Below the pieces are notes generated by a model. It made no database searches, had not been told where the DNA came from, and was given only the letters and a program-made list of their open reading frames with translations. From positions 46,376-110,375 of the forward strand of contig NZ_BEXF01000021.1 of NCBI RefSeq assembly GCF_002897295.1: DNA of 64,000 nt. Reading direction: 5' to 3'. Source of the DNA: Brevibacillus reuszeri. Its GTDB lineage: Bacteria > Bacillota > Bacilli > Brevibacillales > Brevibacillaceae. A program made the position numbers and the translations under genes. Below are positions 8,197 through 16,627 of the stretch, piece by piece; within the stretch, counting starts at the first letter, position 1; every line of letters starts with the position of its first letter.

Positions 8197-8226
8197 TTGA
8201 CAGCGACAGAAAGTGTGGGATATATT
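8197..8226 (+). promoter_or_regulatory. Sigma-A promoter of the MFS gene
   Basis: TTGACA at 8197-8202 and TATATT at 8221-8226 with an 18-bp spacer. The expected start point, about 8233, falls at the edge of the palindrome at 8234-8265, which would allow repression. Confidence 0.65.
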
Positions 8227-8233
8227 TACTGAG

Positions 8234-8265
8234 CAAAATAACATACCGATCGATATGTTATTTTG
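8234..8265 (+). promoter_or_regulatory. 32-bp palindromic operator, probable TetR-family site
   Basis: Arms CAAAATAACATA (8234-8245) and TATGTTATTTTG (8254-8265) are perfect inverted repeats of 12 bp. The 8-bp centre CCGATCGA contains the palindrome CGATCG, so nearly the whole element is symmetric. The core ATACCGATCGATAT is of the kind bound by QacR/AcrR-type TetR repressors. It sits at the expected transcription start of the MFS gene. Confidence 0.75.
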
Positions 8266-8301
8266 TTGTGAATTAACATGTGGAGGTAAGGAGAGAACCA
8301 A

Positions 8302-9594
8302 ATGGAGGAGGTCATAGAAAAAGTAGCTGTCAAAAAGGAGGTGCAGGTAGATTCGTCACAGGCGACGTTTGTCACGAGTGGCCCGGTTCCCAGTTCGTCT
8401 ATGTCGCGCTCTGTGACACTATTGTTTTCGGTTGCCTGTGGAATGTCGGTTGCGAATATTTACTTTGCACAGCCACTGCTTGATCATTTGGCACGCGAGT
8501 TTGGCATCGACTATTCAGCCATCGGCAGCCTGATTACGATCACTCAAATCTTTTATGCCGTAGGACTGCTTATGCTTGTGCCGCTTGGAGATTTCCTGAA
8601 CCAACGCAGACTGATTACGGGTCAGATGCTATTATCTGTGATCGCTTTGGTGATGGTCGGGACTGCGTCCAACAGCACGGTACTATTTGCAGGCATAGCT
8701 CTGGTGGGATTGCTGGCAGTTGTGACACAAACCCTTGTCGCATTTGCGGCGACTTTAGCATCCCCTGAGAAGCGAGGACAGGTAGTAGGAGTAGTAACTA
8801 GCGGAATCGTGATAGGCATCCTGCTTGCGCGAGCGTTTTCGGGAGTGCTGACAGATCTGTCGGGATGGCGGTCTGTTTATCTGGTTTCTGCTGCGCTCAT
8901 GCTTCTGATGGTTTGCGTATTATTTCGGGTGCTGCCAAATATTGAGCGGGAGAAGCAGCTACAACGACTGTCCTATCCAAGGCTGCTCCGGTCAGTGTTT
9001 ATGCTGCTCGCACAGGAACGCATTTTACGCATTCGCTCTGTTTTAGCTATGCTGATTTTTGCAGCTTTCAGCATCATGTGGACGCCATTGGTACTGCCGC
9101 TTAGTGCAGCGCCATTATCTCTTTCACACACGGCGATCGGTGCGTTTGGCCTGGCAGGAGTTGCCGGAGCCTTAGGAGCAGCAAGAGCGGGAAAGCTAGC
9201 CGATCGAGGATTAGGGCAGTGGACGACAGGCATAGGCTTGACTCTGTTGCTTTTGTCATGGCTTCCAATGAGTTACATAGAGCAGTCGCTGTTTGTATTG
9301 GTTATTGGTATTGTTCTTCTTGATTTGGCAGTGCAGGCTGTGCATGTTACGAATCAAAGCTTCATCTTCACGTTGCGTACAGAGGCACGTAGTCGTATCA
9401 CGGGTGGATATATGGTGTTTTATTCGATCGGCGTGGCTAGCGGTTCCATTACCTCGACCTATGCATATGCTCATTATGGCTGGGACGGAGTGTGCTTGCT
9501 TGGTGCCTCGGTCAGTGCTCTAGCGCTTCTGTTTTGGGCCATGACCAGCCGAGTAAAAGCTGCCACTGAAAAAGGGTCAGTACCGAATAAATGA
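8302..9594 (+). CDS. MFS transporter (drug-efflux type)
   Basis: A 430-residue major facilitator protein with a 35-residue hydrophilic N-terminus and about 12 membrane helices beginning near SVTLLFSVACGMSVANIYFA. The pattern NIYFAQPLLDHLAREFGI and the cytoplasmic loop PLGDFLNQRRLI resemble YgaY/YwfA-like exporters. Start ATG at 8302 follows GGAGGTAAGGAG. It is divergent from the TetR gene and has a promoter with a TetR-type operator, so it is probably induced by its own substrate. The substrate is not known. Confidence 0.88.
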   Translation: MEEVIEKVAVKKEVQVDSSQATFVTSGPVPSSSMSRSVTLLFSVACGMSVANIYFAQPLLDHLAREFGIDYSAIGSLITITQIFYAVGLLMLVPLGDFLNQRRLITGQMLLSVIALVMVGTASNSTVLFAGIALVGLLAVVTQTLVAFAATLASPEKRGQVVGVVTSGIVIGILLARAFSGVLTDLSGWRSVYLVSAALMLLMVCVLFRVLPNIEREKQLQRLSYPRLLRSVFMLLAQERILRIRSVLAMLIFAAFSIMWTPLVLPLSAAPLSLSHTAIGAFGLAGVAGALGAARAGKLADRGLGQWTTGIGLTLLLLSWLPMSYIEQSLFVLVIGIVLLDLAVQAVHVTNQSFIFTLRTEARSRITGGYMVFYSIGVASGSITSTYAYAHYGWDGVCLLGASVSALALLFWAMTSRVKAATEKGSVPNK

Positions 9595-9725
9595 CAGGAG
9601 TAGCATCCGTCATCTGTTTGATAGTCAGCTTGAAAGGAATAGCTCTAATTTAAGATATCACATATTGAGTTTTTTGCTGTCCAAGTGGTTGGCAGAAATA
9701 AATATTCAGATAGGAGAGTGAGCTC

Positions 9726-10784
9726 GTGGAGATAGGGATTACTTCGTTTGTGGAAACAACGCCGGATGTCCATACAGGTAAATTGATCAGTCATGCTCAG
9801 CGATTGCGTGAGGTGGTTGAGGAGATAGTTCTTGCCGATCAGGTGGGACTTGATGTATTTGGCATCGGTGAGCATCATCGCAAGGATTATGCAGCTTCTT
9901 CGCCAGCTATGGTGCTGTCTGCAGCTGCACCGTTGACGAAAAGGATTCGGTTGACCAGTGCGGTGACGGTGCTTTCTTCAGCAGATCCTGTACGTGTCTT
10001 TCAGGATTTTGCTACGCTCGATGGTCTTTCCAATGGACGCGCGGAGATCATGGCGGGTCGAGGCTCTTTTATCGAGTCTTTTCCGCTGTTTGGCTATAAC
10101 CTGAATGACTATGAGGAACTATTTGAGGAACATCTTGAATTGCTTCTAAACATACAAAAATCTGAAAGAGTAACCTGGCGAGGCGGGCATCGACCAGCGA
10201 TTAACGATTTAGGTGTGTATCCTCGGCCTGTGCAAAACCCTTTGCCGATCTGGATCGGAAGCGGAGGAAATCAAGACTCAGTAGTTCGTGCTGGCTTGCT
10301 CGGACTTCCACTGACGCTGGCGATCATAGGCGGTAGCCCGAGGCAGTTTGCGCCACTCGTGGAGCTTTACAAAAAGGCAGCCGAACATGCTGGTCATGAC
10401 GCTTCACGGCTTACGGTTGGCTCGCATTCGCTAGGATTTGTTGCAGAAGATACGGAGCTTGCGGCAAACACATTCTTTCCATCTACCCAAGCAGGTATGA
10501 ATAAAATCGGCAGGGAGCGGGGCTGGTCTCATTACAGTCGTGCCAGCTTCGATGCTGCGCGCGGTCTGGAAGGCGCAATGTATGTTGGTGATCCAGGCTA
10601 TGTTGCCGAAAAGATCATCCATCTTCGCAAGCATGTTGGCATTACGCGCTTTATGATGTATGTTCCGATTTCTACGATGCCGCATGACCAGGTGATGCGT
10701 TCCATCGAGCTCCTCGGAACAGAAGTAGCGCCACGGGTACGCGAGGAAATAGCCAAGTGGGAAGCTCAGCAAGAAGAAGCATAA
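9726..10784 (+). CDS. LLM-class flavin-dependent oxidoreductase (luciferase-like)
   Basis: A 352-residue bacterial-luciferase-like protein that would use FMNH2 and O2. Family signs: FGIGEHHRKDYAASSPAMVL at about residues 48-67, the AGRGSFIESFPLFGY block around 117, and PIWIGSGGNQDSVVRAG near 175. Start GTG at 9726 with AGGAGAG upstream. It is followed after 21 bp by an esterase gene in the same direction, so the pair may act together in oxidising and hydrolysing an organic compound. The substrate cannot be told from sequence. Confidence 0.9.
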   Translation: MEIGITSFVETTPDVHTGKLISHAQRLREVVEEIVLADQVGLDVFGIGEHHRKDYAASSPAMVLSAAAPLTKRIRLTSAVTVLSSADPVRVFQDFATLDGLSNGRAEIMAGRGSFIESFPLFGYNLNDYEELFEEHLELLLNIQKSERVTWRGGHRPAINDLGVYPRPVQNPLPIWIGSGGNQDSVVRAGLLGLPLTLAIIGGSPRQFAPLVELYKKAAEHAGHDASRLTVGSHSLGFVAEDTELAANTFFPSTQAGMNKIGRERGWSHYSRASFDAARGLEGAMYVGDPGYVAEKIIHLRKHVGITRFMMYVPISTMPHDQVMRSIELLGTEVAPRVREEIAKWEAQQEEA

Positions 10785-10805
10785 TGATATTTTGGAGGGA
10801 TCTAC

Positions 10806-11744
10806 ATGGATTTTCAGAATCGGGTATTGCCAGAATTAAGACAAGCATTGGAACAATTTCCGGGTTTTCAATTGGAGGAAAACCTGGAAGCAAGCAGGGC
10901 GATGCTTCGAAATCCCCCTATCGAAAAGTCAGAGCACGTAAACACAACCAGCCGAATGATTCAGGGTGCGGTGGGAGAGATGCTGGTCAAAATTTACGAG
11001 CCTAGCCAGCGTACGGGAAATAAGCTTCCGGCTATGCTGTGGATTCACGGGGGAGGCTATGTGCTCGGGCATCCTGATATGGATGACGCTTTGTGTGAGC
11101 GTTTTGTTCAAGCGGCTAATTGTGTCGTGGTATCGGTCGATTATCGACTGGCACCTGAACATCCTTATCCAGCGGCTATCAATGACTGTTATGCCGCATT
11201 GCTCTGGATGACAGATGAAGCGGAGGAGCTAGGCATCGATTTGGCACGGGTTGCCATCGCAGGAGCAAGTGGCGGAGGCGGTTTGACGGCAGCACTTGCT
11301 TTACTGGTACGTGACAAAGGCGGACCAGACCTCATTTTCCAGATGCCGCTGTATCCGATGCTCGACAATCGCAATCGTACGGCGTCGAGCCATGAGATTT
11401 TGGCAGACAACGCAACCTGGAACCGGACGAACAATTTGATGGCTTGGGGTATGTACCTGGGCGAGGATGCTAGCAAAAACGAGCTGTCTCCATACGCTGT
11501 TCCAGCGAGAGCAGAAAGCTTGGCGGGGCTGCCGCCGACTTTTACGTGCATAGGACAACTCGATCTGTTCCGGGATGAGACGATCGAATATGTGACGCGT
11601 CTTGCGGAAGCAGGCGTAGATGTAGAATTTCAACTGTATCCTGGCAGCTACCACTGCTTTGAAGTATTCGTCCCGCAGGCGGAAGTGAGCAAGCGCGCAA
11701 GTCAAAGCTATGTAGATGCGATGGCGAGAGCACTTAATCCGTAA
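10806..11744 (+). CDS. Alpha/beta hydrolase, hormone-sensitive-lipase family
   Basis: A 312-residue esterase. The oxyanion-hole motif HGGGYVLG (about residues 80-87), the nucleophile motif GASGGGG (Ser near 156; usual form GDSAGG), Asp in the QLDLFRDE region (about 253) and His in SYHCFE (about 283) give a complete catalytic set. RBS TTGGAGGG before ATG. It probably forms an operon with the preceding LLM oxidoreductase. The family hydrolyses small acyl esters; the natural substrate is unknown. Confidence 0.9.
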   Translation: MDFQNRVLPELRQALEQFPGFQLEENLEASRAMLRNPPIEKSEHVNTTSRMIQGAVGEMLVKIYEPSQRTGNKLPAMLWIHGGGYVLGHPDMDDALCERFVQAANCVVVSVDYRLAPEHPYPAAINDCYAALLWMTDEAEELGIDLARVAIAGASGGGGLTAALALLVRDKGGPDLIFQMPLYPMLDNRNRTASSHEILADNATWNRTNNLMAWGMYLGEDASKNELSPYAVPARAESLAGLPPTFTCIGQLDLFRDETIEYVTRLAEAGVDVEFQLYPGSYHCFEVFVPQAEVSKRASQSYVDAMARALNP

Positions 11745-11818
11745 GGGATATTGCCAGTTAGAGCAAAAAGGTGATATGCTTTCGTTAAGGAAAATATAAC
11801 GAAATGCTCATCGTACTT

Positions 11819-11878
11819 GGGAGTCTGATGATTGATGCTGGGAAACCGCATCATGATCAGGCTCCTTTATGCTTTTAT
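11819..11878 (+). terminator. Probable terminator after the esterase gene
   Basis: GGAGTCTGATGATTGATGC pairs imperfectly with GCATCATGATCAGGCTCC around the loop TGGGAAACC, and TTTATGCTTTTATT follows. A second small inverted repeat TTTCGTT / AACGAAA (11780-11786 and 11798-11804) lies just upstream. Confidence 0.5.
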
Positions 11879-11918
11879 TAGGGCTATTTGCCTTAAATAA
11901 GCATAAGGAGTGACGAGA

Positions 11919-13169
11919 GTGGGAGAGATTTTCAGGGATCGAAATTTTCGCAGGCTGTTCTTTTCTAATTTGTTTTCGGGGTTTGGTCAGGGGATGACCA
12001 TGATTGGGATATCGTGGTATCTGGTAGAATCGACGGGCTCAGCCAGTTTGCTTGGCTCTACCATGCTTTTTTCCTCCATATTGACGCTGCTCGTTGGACC
12101 TTATTCGGGTACGTTGATTGACCGTTTTTCGCGTAAGACGATTCTACAATTGGAACAGCTGGGTGGCTTCGCAGTACTGGCGCTTTTGGCAGTTTGGGGA
12201 TTTTGGGGGAGTTATCACGAGTGGATGCTGGTTCTGCTTTATATGGCGACGTTATTCATGTTTCAGATTCATGAGCCAGCACAGGCTGCCTTTGTGCAGG
12301 AAACGTTTCCTCCCAAGCATTACAAGGCGATCAACTCTTCACTGGAGATTGAGAATCAAACAGCATTGGTCTTAGCGGGAGGATTCGCGGGAATTATTTT
12401 GGGGAAATTCGGACTGCATGTGGTACTGCTGTTCAATGCTTTAACGTACTTGATTGCTTTAATGTTGCTGTCAGGAATCGACTACGTCTTTACCCTGGGC
12501 AAGCAAGCGGAGAAATCGCCGCGTACGTCTTGGGTAGAGCAATTTTATCAAAGCTGGGTTTATATCAGGGAGCGAAGAGGATTTATGATCTTCGGGGTGT
12601 CTGCTCTGGTGCCATTCATAGCTGTTATGCTGGCGAATTTGTTGAACCCGATTTTTGTGAGTCAGGTTTTGCGAGAAGATGTGAAGATTTATTCGCTTGG
12701 TGAGGTGACGTATTCGATTGGCGCCGTAGCAGCTGGTATCATGCTTGCCTGGTTTAGTAGAAAGCTCGGAGCTTTTTCGTACATGGTACTGAATTATGTG
12801 TTCATGGCGATTGTGTTTGTTTTGACTATCGCTATACCAAACGGGTGGGTGTTTGTACTGCTGTCTGCTTTTATCGGGTGGTGCAATGTTTCAACCCGGC
12901 TGATCCGACAGACCTTGTACATGGAGCTGCTGCCCAATCGCTTTATGGGAAGGGTCATGAGCTTTTTTAAATCAATCGGCACGCTGATGAGACTTTTGCT
13001 TCTGTCTCTGTTCACAGTCATGCTTGACTCTACGGGAGCGCAAGTAGGATACGTTGTGCTTGCCAGCTTTTTAATCATGGCTGCTCTCGGAATTGTCTTT
13101 TCTATGCGCCTGTTGCTGAGACAGGTAGACAAAGCTGAGACGGTGACAGGTCAGGGGTCTGCAGAGTAA
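11919..13169 (+). CDS. MFS transporter (MFS_3-like, DUF894/macrolide-type exporter)
   Basis: A 416-residue transporter with about 12 hydrophobic segments. It opens GEIFRDRNFRRLFFSNLFSG, typical of the enterobactin/macrolide exporter-like MFS_3 group, with the loop GTLIDRFSRKTIL after helix 2. I place the start at GTG 11919, because AAGGAG (11905-11910) lies 8 bp before it; an in-frame GTG at 11910 overlaps the RBS. It stands alone, between a terminator and a convergent rraA-like gene. Confidence 0.87.
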   Translation: MGEIFRDRNFRRLFFSNLFSGFGQGMTMIGISWYLVESTGSASLLGSTMLFSSILTLLVGPYSGTLIDRFSRKTILQLEQLGGFAVLALLAVWGFWGSYHEWMLVLLYMATLFMFQIHEPAQAAFVQETFPPKHYKAINSSLEIENQTALVLAGGFAGIILGKFGLHVVLLFNALTYLIALMLLSGIDYVFTLGKQAEKSPRTSWVEQFYQSWVYIRERRGFMIFGVSALVPFIAVMLANLLNPIFVSQVLREDVKIYSLGEVTYSIGAVAAGIMLAWFSRKLGAFSYMVLNYVFMAIVFVLTIAIPNGWVFVLLSAFIGWCNVSTRLIRQTLYMELLPNRFMGRVMSFFKSIGTLMRLLLLSLFTVMLDSTGAQVGYVVLASFLIMAALGIVFSMRLLLRQVDKAETVTGQGSAE

Positions 13170-13202
13170 ACGGAATAGGTGGGAGATTATCCACGCTAGA
13201 AT

Positions 13203-13260
13203 AGCTCCTCTTCAGGGAGGTTTCTTTTAGGTAAAAAGCGCCTCGATGGGCGCCTTTTCC
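13203..13260. terminator. Two small hairpins between convergent genes
   Basis: CTCC-TCTTCA-GGGAG followed by TTTCTTTT (13205-13229) suits the plus-strand MFS gene. AAGCGCC / GGGCGCCTT (13235-13256) with A-rich sequence on its left suits the minus-strand gene. Both are short, so the call is tentative. Confidence 0.45.
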
Positions 13261-13267
13261 TAGTGTA

Positions 13268-13897
13268 TTATTTTCGTTTGGCATTAGCCAGAAACTCATC
13301 CAGATAAGCTCTGACAGCATCGGGATTGCCAGATACGCTGGCTTCTCTAACCTGATCCTTTGCTAGCTTGTCCAAGGCTTGGGTGAGAATCTCCTGTTCT
13401 ATCGATTGTGGGATGACCACGAGACCGTCCGCATCTCCCACGATCATATCGCCTGGCGAAATGCTGGTACCTCCACACGAAATAGGTACATTAATTTGGC
13501 CCCAACCTGCTTTACCACTGGCGGCGACAGTCGTTCCTTTGCAAAACACGGGGAAGTCCAGCTGCTTGATTCCGATGATATCGCGGATGACTCCGTCAAC
13601 TACGATTCCCTGAATACCGAGCGTTTTGGCGAGGCCGACAATAAAATCTCCAGCAATCGCCCGATAGGTGTCGCCCTTTGCATCGATCACAAGCACATCG
13701 CCAGGCTGAGCTTCCCGGATAGCCTGCAATACCGTTAGATTATCACCAATTGGCATTTGCACAGTGAATGCTCGTCCGGCAATTCGGTACTCTTCTTTTA
13801 GCGGCTTGATGCTGCTATCCATGTTGGTCAGCCCCTGAAGCGCATCAGAAATGCACGTCGTAGGGACGTTTTGGTACTGGGAAACGATAGTGGACAT
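13268..13897 (-). CDS. RraA-like family protein (HMG/CHA aldolase-like)
   Basis: A 209-residue protein of the RraA/4-hydroxy-4-methyl-2-oxoglutarate aldolase family, long mis-named as a menaquinone methyltransferase. Characteristic blocks: LVIDAKGDTYRAIAGDF, GIVVDGVIRDI with the Arg-Asp pair of the metal/substrate site, and GDMIVGDADGLVVIP. Start ATG 13897 follows AAAGGAGGG, a better choice than the ATG at 13945. Members cleave oxo-acids with a divalent metal or bind RNase E; Firmicutes have no classical RNase E target, so an aldolase or decarboxylase role is more likely. No partner gene adjoins it. Confidence 0.85.
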   Translation of the reverse strand: MSTIVSQYQNVPTTCISDALQGLTNMDSSIKPLKEEYRIAGRAFTVQMPIGDNLTVLQAIREAQPGDVLVIDAKGDTYRAIAGDFIVGLAKTLGIQGIVVDGVIRDIIGIKQLDFPVFCKGTTVAASGKAGWGQINVPISCGGTSISPGDMIVGDADGLVVIPQSIEQEILTQALDKLAKDQVREASVSGNPDAVRAYLDEFLANAKRK

Positions 13898-13977
13898 AAA
13901 GAACCCTCCTTTATTTGTAAAGTTTGGAATTCTAGTTATGTCCATTATACGATACGCTGCATTTCATAGAGGCAACA

Positions 13978-14007
13978 AAAAAGCCAGGGATTAGTTCCCC
14001 TGGCTTT
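13978..14007 (-). terminator. Terminator of bdhA (minus strand)
   Basis: AAGCCAGGG (13981-13989) and CCCTGGCTT (13998-14006) form a perfect 9-bp stem with an 8-nt loop. On the minus strand it is followed by a run of T. It lies 14 bp beyond the bdhA stop. Confidence 0.85.
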
Positions 14008-14020
14008 ACTCCATTCAGCG

Positions 14021-15073
14021 TTACTGTTTCGGACTTACGAGAATTTTCACCTGATTTTTCTCTTTCAACAATGCTTCAAATCCATGCTCCACGATATCGT
14101 CCAGCTTGATTCGTTGGGTGACCAGCTTGTCCGCTGGGAAGAAGCCTTTTTCCATCAGGCTGATTACAGCAGGGAACACGTCACGATAACCGATGATGCC
14201 CGTCATGTTGCGTTCTTTCATGACGATGTGGTTCGGTTTGATCGGCGCTTCTCTTTCAAAGATGCTGACGATCATGATTTGTCCAGCAATTTTGGTGGAT
14301 TCGATGGCTTGAGTCAGGACTGGTGGTACACCGGTTACCTCAAACGCGATGTCGGCACCGCCGTTTGTGCGGTTGTGAATTTCTTGAACGACATCGTATT
14401 CTTTTGGATCGATGACGATAGCACCCAGCTCTGCTGCTTTTTGTTTACGCTCTGGAGAGAGCTCAACAGCATAAATTTCTGCCGCACCAGAAGCTTTCAA
14501 TGCTTCGATAACGAGCAAGCCGATTGGACCTGCACCGAATACGACTGCTTTATCGCCGACTTTCAGCTGACTGGAACGAACGGCATAAAGAGCGACAGCA
14601 GATGGCTCGACGAGAGCACCTTGCTCATAGGAGAGGCTGTCCGGAATTTTGTGGACCATATGCTCATCAGCAGCAACGTATTCGGAGAAGCCACCGCCGC
14701 CACCTGCCAGACCGAGGAAGCCCATTTTATCGCAAAGATTGTATTTGCCTTGTTTGCACGCCGGGCATGTACCGCAGGAGAAAACTGGTTCTACAACGAC
14801 GCGATCGCCAACCTTGATCGAGGTTACACCTTCCCCGATTTCTACAACTTGTCCGGAAAATTCATGTCCCATTACGATCGGCGCTTTTTCACCTGTCAGT
14901 GGATGAGCTGTACCTTCAGGAATGAAAATTGGACCTGCCACGTATTCATGCAAATCGCTACCGCAAATACCGCACCATTCTACTCGAATTTTTACTTTTC
15001 CTTTGAGGGCCTGGGGCTCCGTAATCGTTTCCAATCGTAGGTCTTTCAAACCATGCCAGCGCAACGCTTTCAT
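14021..15073 (-). CDS. bdhA: (R,R)-2,3-butanediol dehydrogenase / zinc alcohol dehydrogenase
   Basis: A 350-residue medium-chain dehydrogenase. The catalytic zinc motif CGICGSDLHEY is near residue 37, GHEFSG near 70, and the structural zinc set CGTCPACKQGKYNLC near 100. The Rossmann motif GAGPIG is near 177. The sequence follows B. subtilis BdhA closely in opening (MKALRWHG) and length (346). I chose the ATG at 15073, 9 bp after AAGGAG; the ATG at 15082 abuts the RBS. The enzyme interconverts acetoin and 2,3-butanediol with NAD(H). It is divergent from a LacI regulator, with a GGAAACGTTTCC palindrome between. Confidence 0.9.
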   Translation of the reverse strand: MKALRWHGLKDLRLETITEPQALKGKVKIRVEWCGICGSDLHEYVAGPIFIPEGTAHPLTGEKAPIVMGHEFSGQVVEIGEGVTSIKVGDRVVVEPVFSCGTCPACKQGKYNLCDKMGFLGLAGGGGGFSEYVAADEHMVHKIPDSLSYEQGALVEPSAVALYAVRSSQLKVGDKAVVFGAGPIGLLVIEALKASGAAEIYAVELSPERKQKAAELGAIVIDPKEYDVVQEIHNRTNGGADIAFEVTGVPPVLTQAIESTKIAGQIMIVSIFEREAPIKPNHIVMKERNMTGIIGYRDVFPAVISLMEKGFFPADKLVTQRIKLDDIVEHGFEALLKEKNQVKILVSPKQ

Positions 15074-15130
15074 AACGGTCATCTCCTTGTTAGGCTTGAG
15101 GATTATATATGAAATTCAGCAAGAGAAATA

Positions 15131-15142
15131 GGAAACGTTTCC
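15131..15142 (+). promoter_or_regulatory. LacI/CcpA-type operator between bdhA and lacI gene
   Basis: GGAAACGTTTCC is a perfect 12-bp palindrome with the central CG typical of LacI/GalR operators. It lies just upstream of a likely minus-strand bdhA promoter (TATAAT at 15107-15102 on the minus strand). A second, weaker copy, GAAAACGATTCC, is at 15313-15324 before the regulator's start codon, which suggests autoregulation. Confidence 0.6.
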
Positions 15143-15148
15143 GAAATA

Positions 15149-15178
15149 AATATGTCATAACTTTGACATATTGTCAAA
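15149..15178 (+). promoter_or_regulatory. Two overlapping dyads of TGACA elements
   Basis: AATATGTCA (15149-15157), six bases, TGACATATT (15164-15172) form a perfect 9-bp inverted repeat; TTTGACA (15162-15168), TAT, TGTCAAA (15172-15178) form a second one that shares the middle element. The binding protein is unknown. It adjoins the GGAAACGTTTCC palindrome in the bdhA/lacI divergent region. Confidence 0.5.
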
Positions 15179-15268
15179 CCGATATATGCGTGGAAAAAGT
15201 CAAAAAATGTGCTGCTTGCGGATGCTTCGTAGGCGTACAGCCAGCTTTGCGATCAGGTCACGGAGATA

Positions 15269-15277
15269 TGGTATAAT
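15269..15277 (+). promoter_or_regulatory. Extended -10 promoter of the LacI-family gene
   Basis: TGGTATAAT, a TGn extended -10 box, with only a weak TTGCGA at 15247-15252 as -35. The operator-like GAAAACGATTCC (15313-15324) lies downstream of the start point. Confidence 0.55.
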
Positions 15278-15350
15278 TATGTATAGAAAGCTAACTTTGG
15301 ATCGGAAAAACAGAAAACGATTCCGAGAAGGAAAGGATCTCTACAATACG

Positions 15351-16376
15351 ATGAAAAATAAAGTAACGATTGAAGACGTAGCAAAACGAGCGGGCGTAGG
15401 GATTGCTACCGTATCTCGTGCCATTAATGACAGCGGAGGAATTAGCCCCAAGACAAAAGCGCTGATTTTGGAGGTCATCGAGGAGCTTGGCTTTACTCCG
15501 AATACTTCTGCGCAAAGTCTGAAAATACGTCAAACGTATCAAATTGCACTTGCCGTACCGGATATTCGCAATGCGATCATTCCGGAAATCTCCTGGTCTG
15601 TAGAGCAGGCAGCCAAGCAGCACGGCTATCGGGTCGTGCAAATCAACACGTCTGGGAATGCCCGGACTGAGCTTGAGACTGTACGGGAAGTCAAAAAGCT
15701 GCATGTGGATGGGCTCATTATCATGCCGCTTGCCTATCCGAAGACGTTGGTTGATTTGATTAATAAAGCAAGTGTTCCGGTTTCCATTATCAATTATGGA
15801 AAAAAGCTTGATGATCATGTGAAAGCAGATGTAGTCAGCCTCGCTCGTCAGGAAGGCCGCCTTGTCATGGAGCATTTGATCAAAATCGGGCGAACACGGA
15901 TTGCCTATGCAGGCGCACCCAAGGACAAGATTGAAGAACGATACTTTGCCTACGAAGGGTCTTTGGCGCATGTCGATCCTTCCCTGGTTTATTTCGGTGA
16001 GGACTTTTCCTTTGAGACGGGCCTACGTGCTGCTGATTACTTTTTCAGCCTGAAAAATATGCCGGACGCCATTTATGCGGTCAATGACATGGTGGCGATC
16101 GGGATCGTGAATCGGTTCAAGGAGCTGGGAGTCCGTGTCCCTGAGGATGTAGCTGTAGTAGGCATCGATAACAATTTATGGACGACGATCACCACTCCGC
16201 AAATCAGCTCGGTTTCGATTATGGGGGATGAAGTGGCGCGTCTGGCTACTGAGCTTTTGTTGAAGCGGATTCGCGAGCAAGGGTCAGGGGCTTATGAGCG
16301 CGTTCAGTTCGAACCTCGACTGATTGTCAGGGAATCAAGCGTGGCGGTTATTCGTAAATCGCCATTGGAGATGTAA
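15351..16376 (+). CDS. LacI family transcriptional regulator
   Basis: A 341-residue repressor or activator. The DNA-binding helix-turn-helix starts at once (VTIEDVAKRAGVGIATVSRA, residues 5-24), followed by the hinge and the periplasmic-binding-protein-like effector domain ending in IRESS-like VRESSVAV. ATG 15351 gives the standard LacI N-terminus; the RBS (AAGGAAAGGATC) is 13 bp away, rather far, so an upstream in-frame start such as ATG 15279 cannot be excluded. It is divergent from bdhA and probably controls it and itself. The sugar or other ligand is unknown. Confidence 0.88.
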   Translation: MKNKVTIEDVAKRAGVGIATVSRAINDSGGISPKTKALILEVIEELGFTPNTSAQSLKIRQTYQIALAVPDIRNAIIPEISWSVEQAAKQHGYRVVQINTSGNARTELETVREVKKLHVDGLIIMPLAYPKTLVDLINKASVPVSIINYGKKLDDHVKADVVSLARQEGRLVMEHLIKIGRTRIAYAGAPKDKIEERYFAYEGSLAHVDPSLVYFGEDFSFETGLRAADYFFSLKNMPDAIYAVNDMVAIGIVNRFKELGVRVPEDVAVVGIDNNLWTTITTPQISSVSIMGDEVARLATELLLKRIREQGSGAYERVQFEPRLIVRESSVAVIRKSPLEM

Positions 16377-16401
16377 GGAATGCTAGATTGCGTAGGGTAC
16401 T

Positions 16402-16430
16402 GGCTGTCGATCATGTCGGCGGTCTTTTTT
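16402..16430 (+). terminator. Terminator after the LacI-family gene
   Basis: GGCTGTCGA and TCGGCGGTC (16416-16424) pair through nine positions if G-U pairs are allowed, around loop TCATG, and six T follow (16425-16430). Confidence 0.6.
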
Positions 16431-16627
16431 ATGTGCCTGTCTTCTCTAAATGACATTGATCCAGATAATCCCAGGTGTATATAATGGGGGTAATTTACAT
16501 GAGAGTGAGTGATGATCATGAGAACAGCTGTCATTATGGTCCATGTTAATTTTGCAAAAGGGCAGGGGAGATGACTGCTTGGTAGGCTCTCTTCCATGCC
16601 ACTAGGAATCACGTGGGAGGGAATTTT

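Noticed and set aside
11780..11804. Inverted repeat TTTCGTT-N11-AACGAAA between the esterase and MFS genes
   Set aside because: Short arms in AT-rich DNA with no promoter in register; it may be part of the nearby terminator region and cannot be assigned as an operator.
14084..15040. Long open frame (about 318 codons) on the plus strand across bdhA
   Set aside because: It is antisense to a clear zinc alcohol dehydrogenase gene, has no RBS, and its protein has an unnatural composition rich in Phe, Cys and Asp.
16518..16574. 19-codon ORF (MRTAVIMVHVNFAKGQGR) upstream of the APH-like gene, as a possible leader peptide
   Set aside because: The upstream GAGAGTGAG is a weak RBS and I see no paired attenuator hairpins between it and the GTG start at 16628, so leader control cannot be supported.
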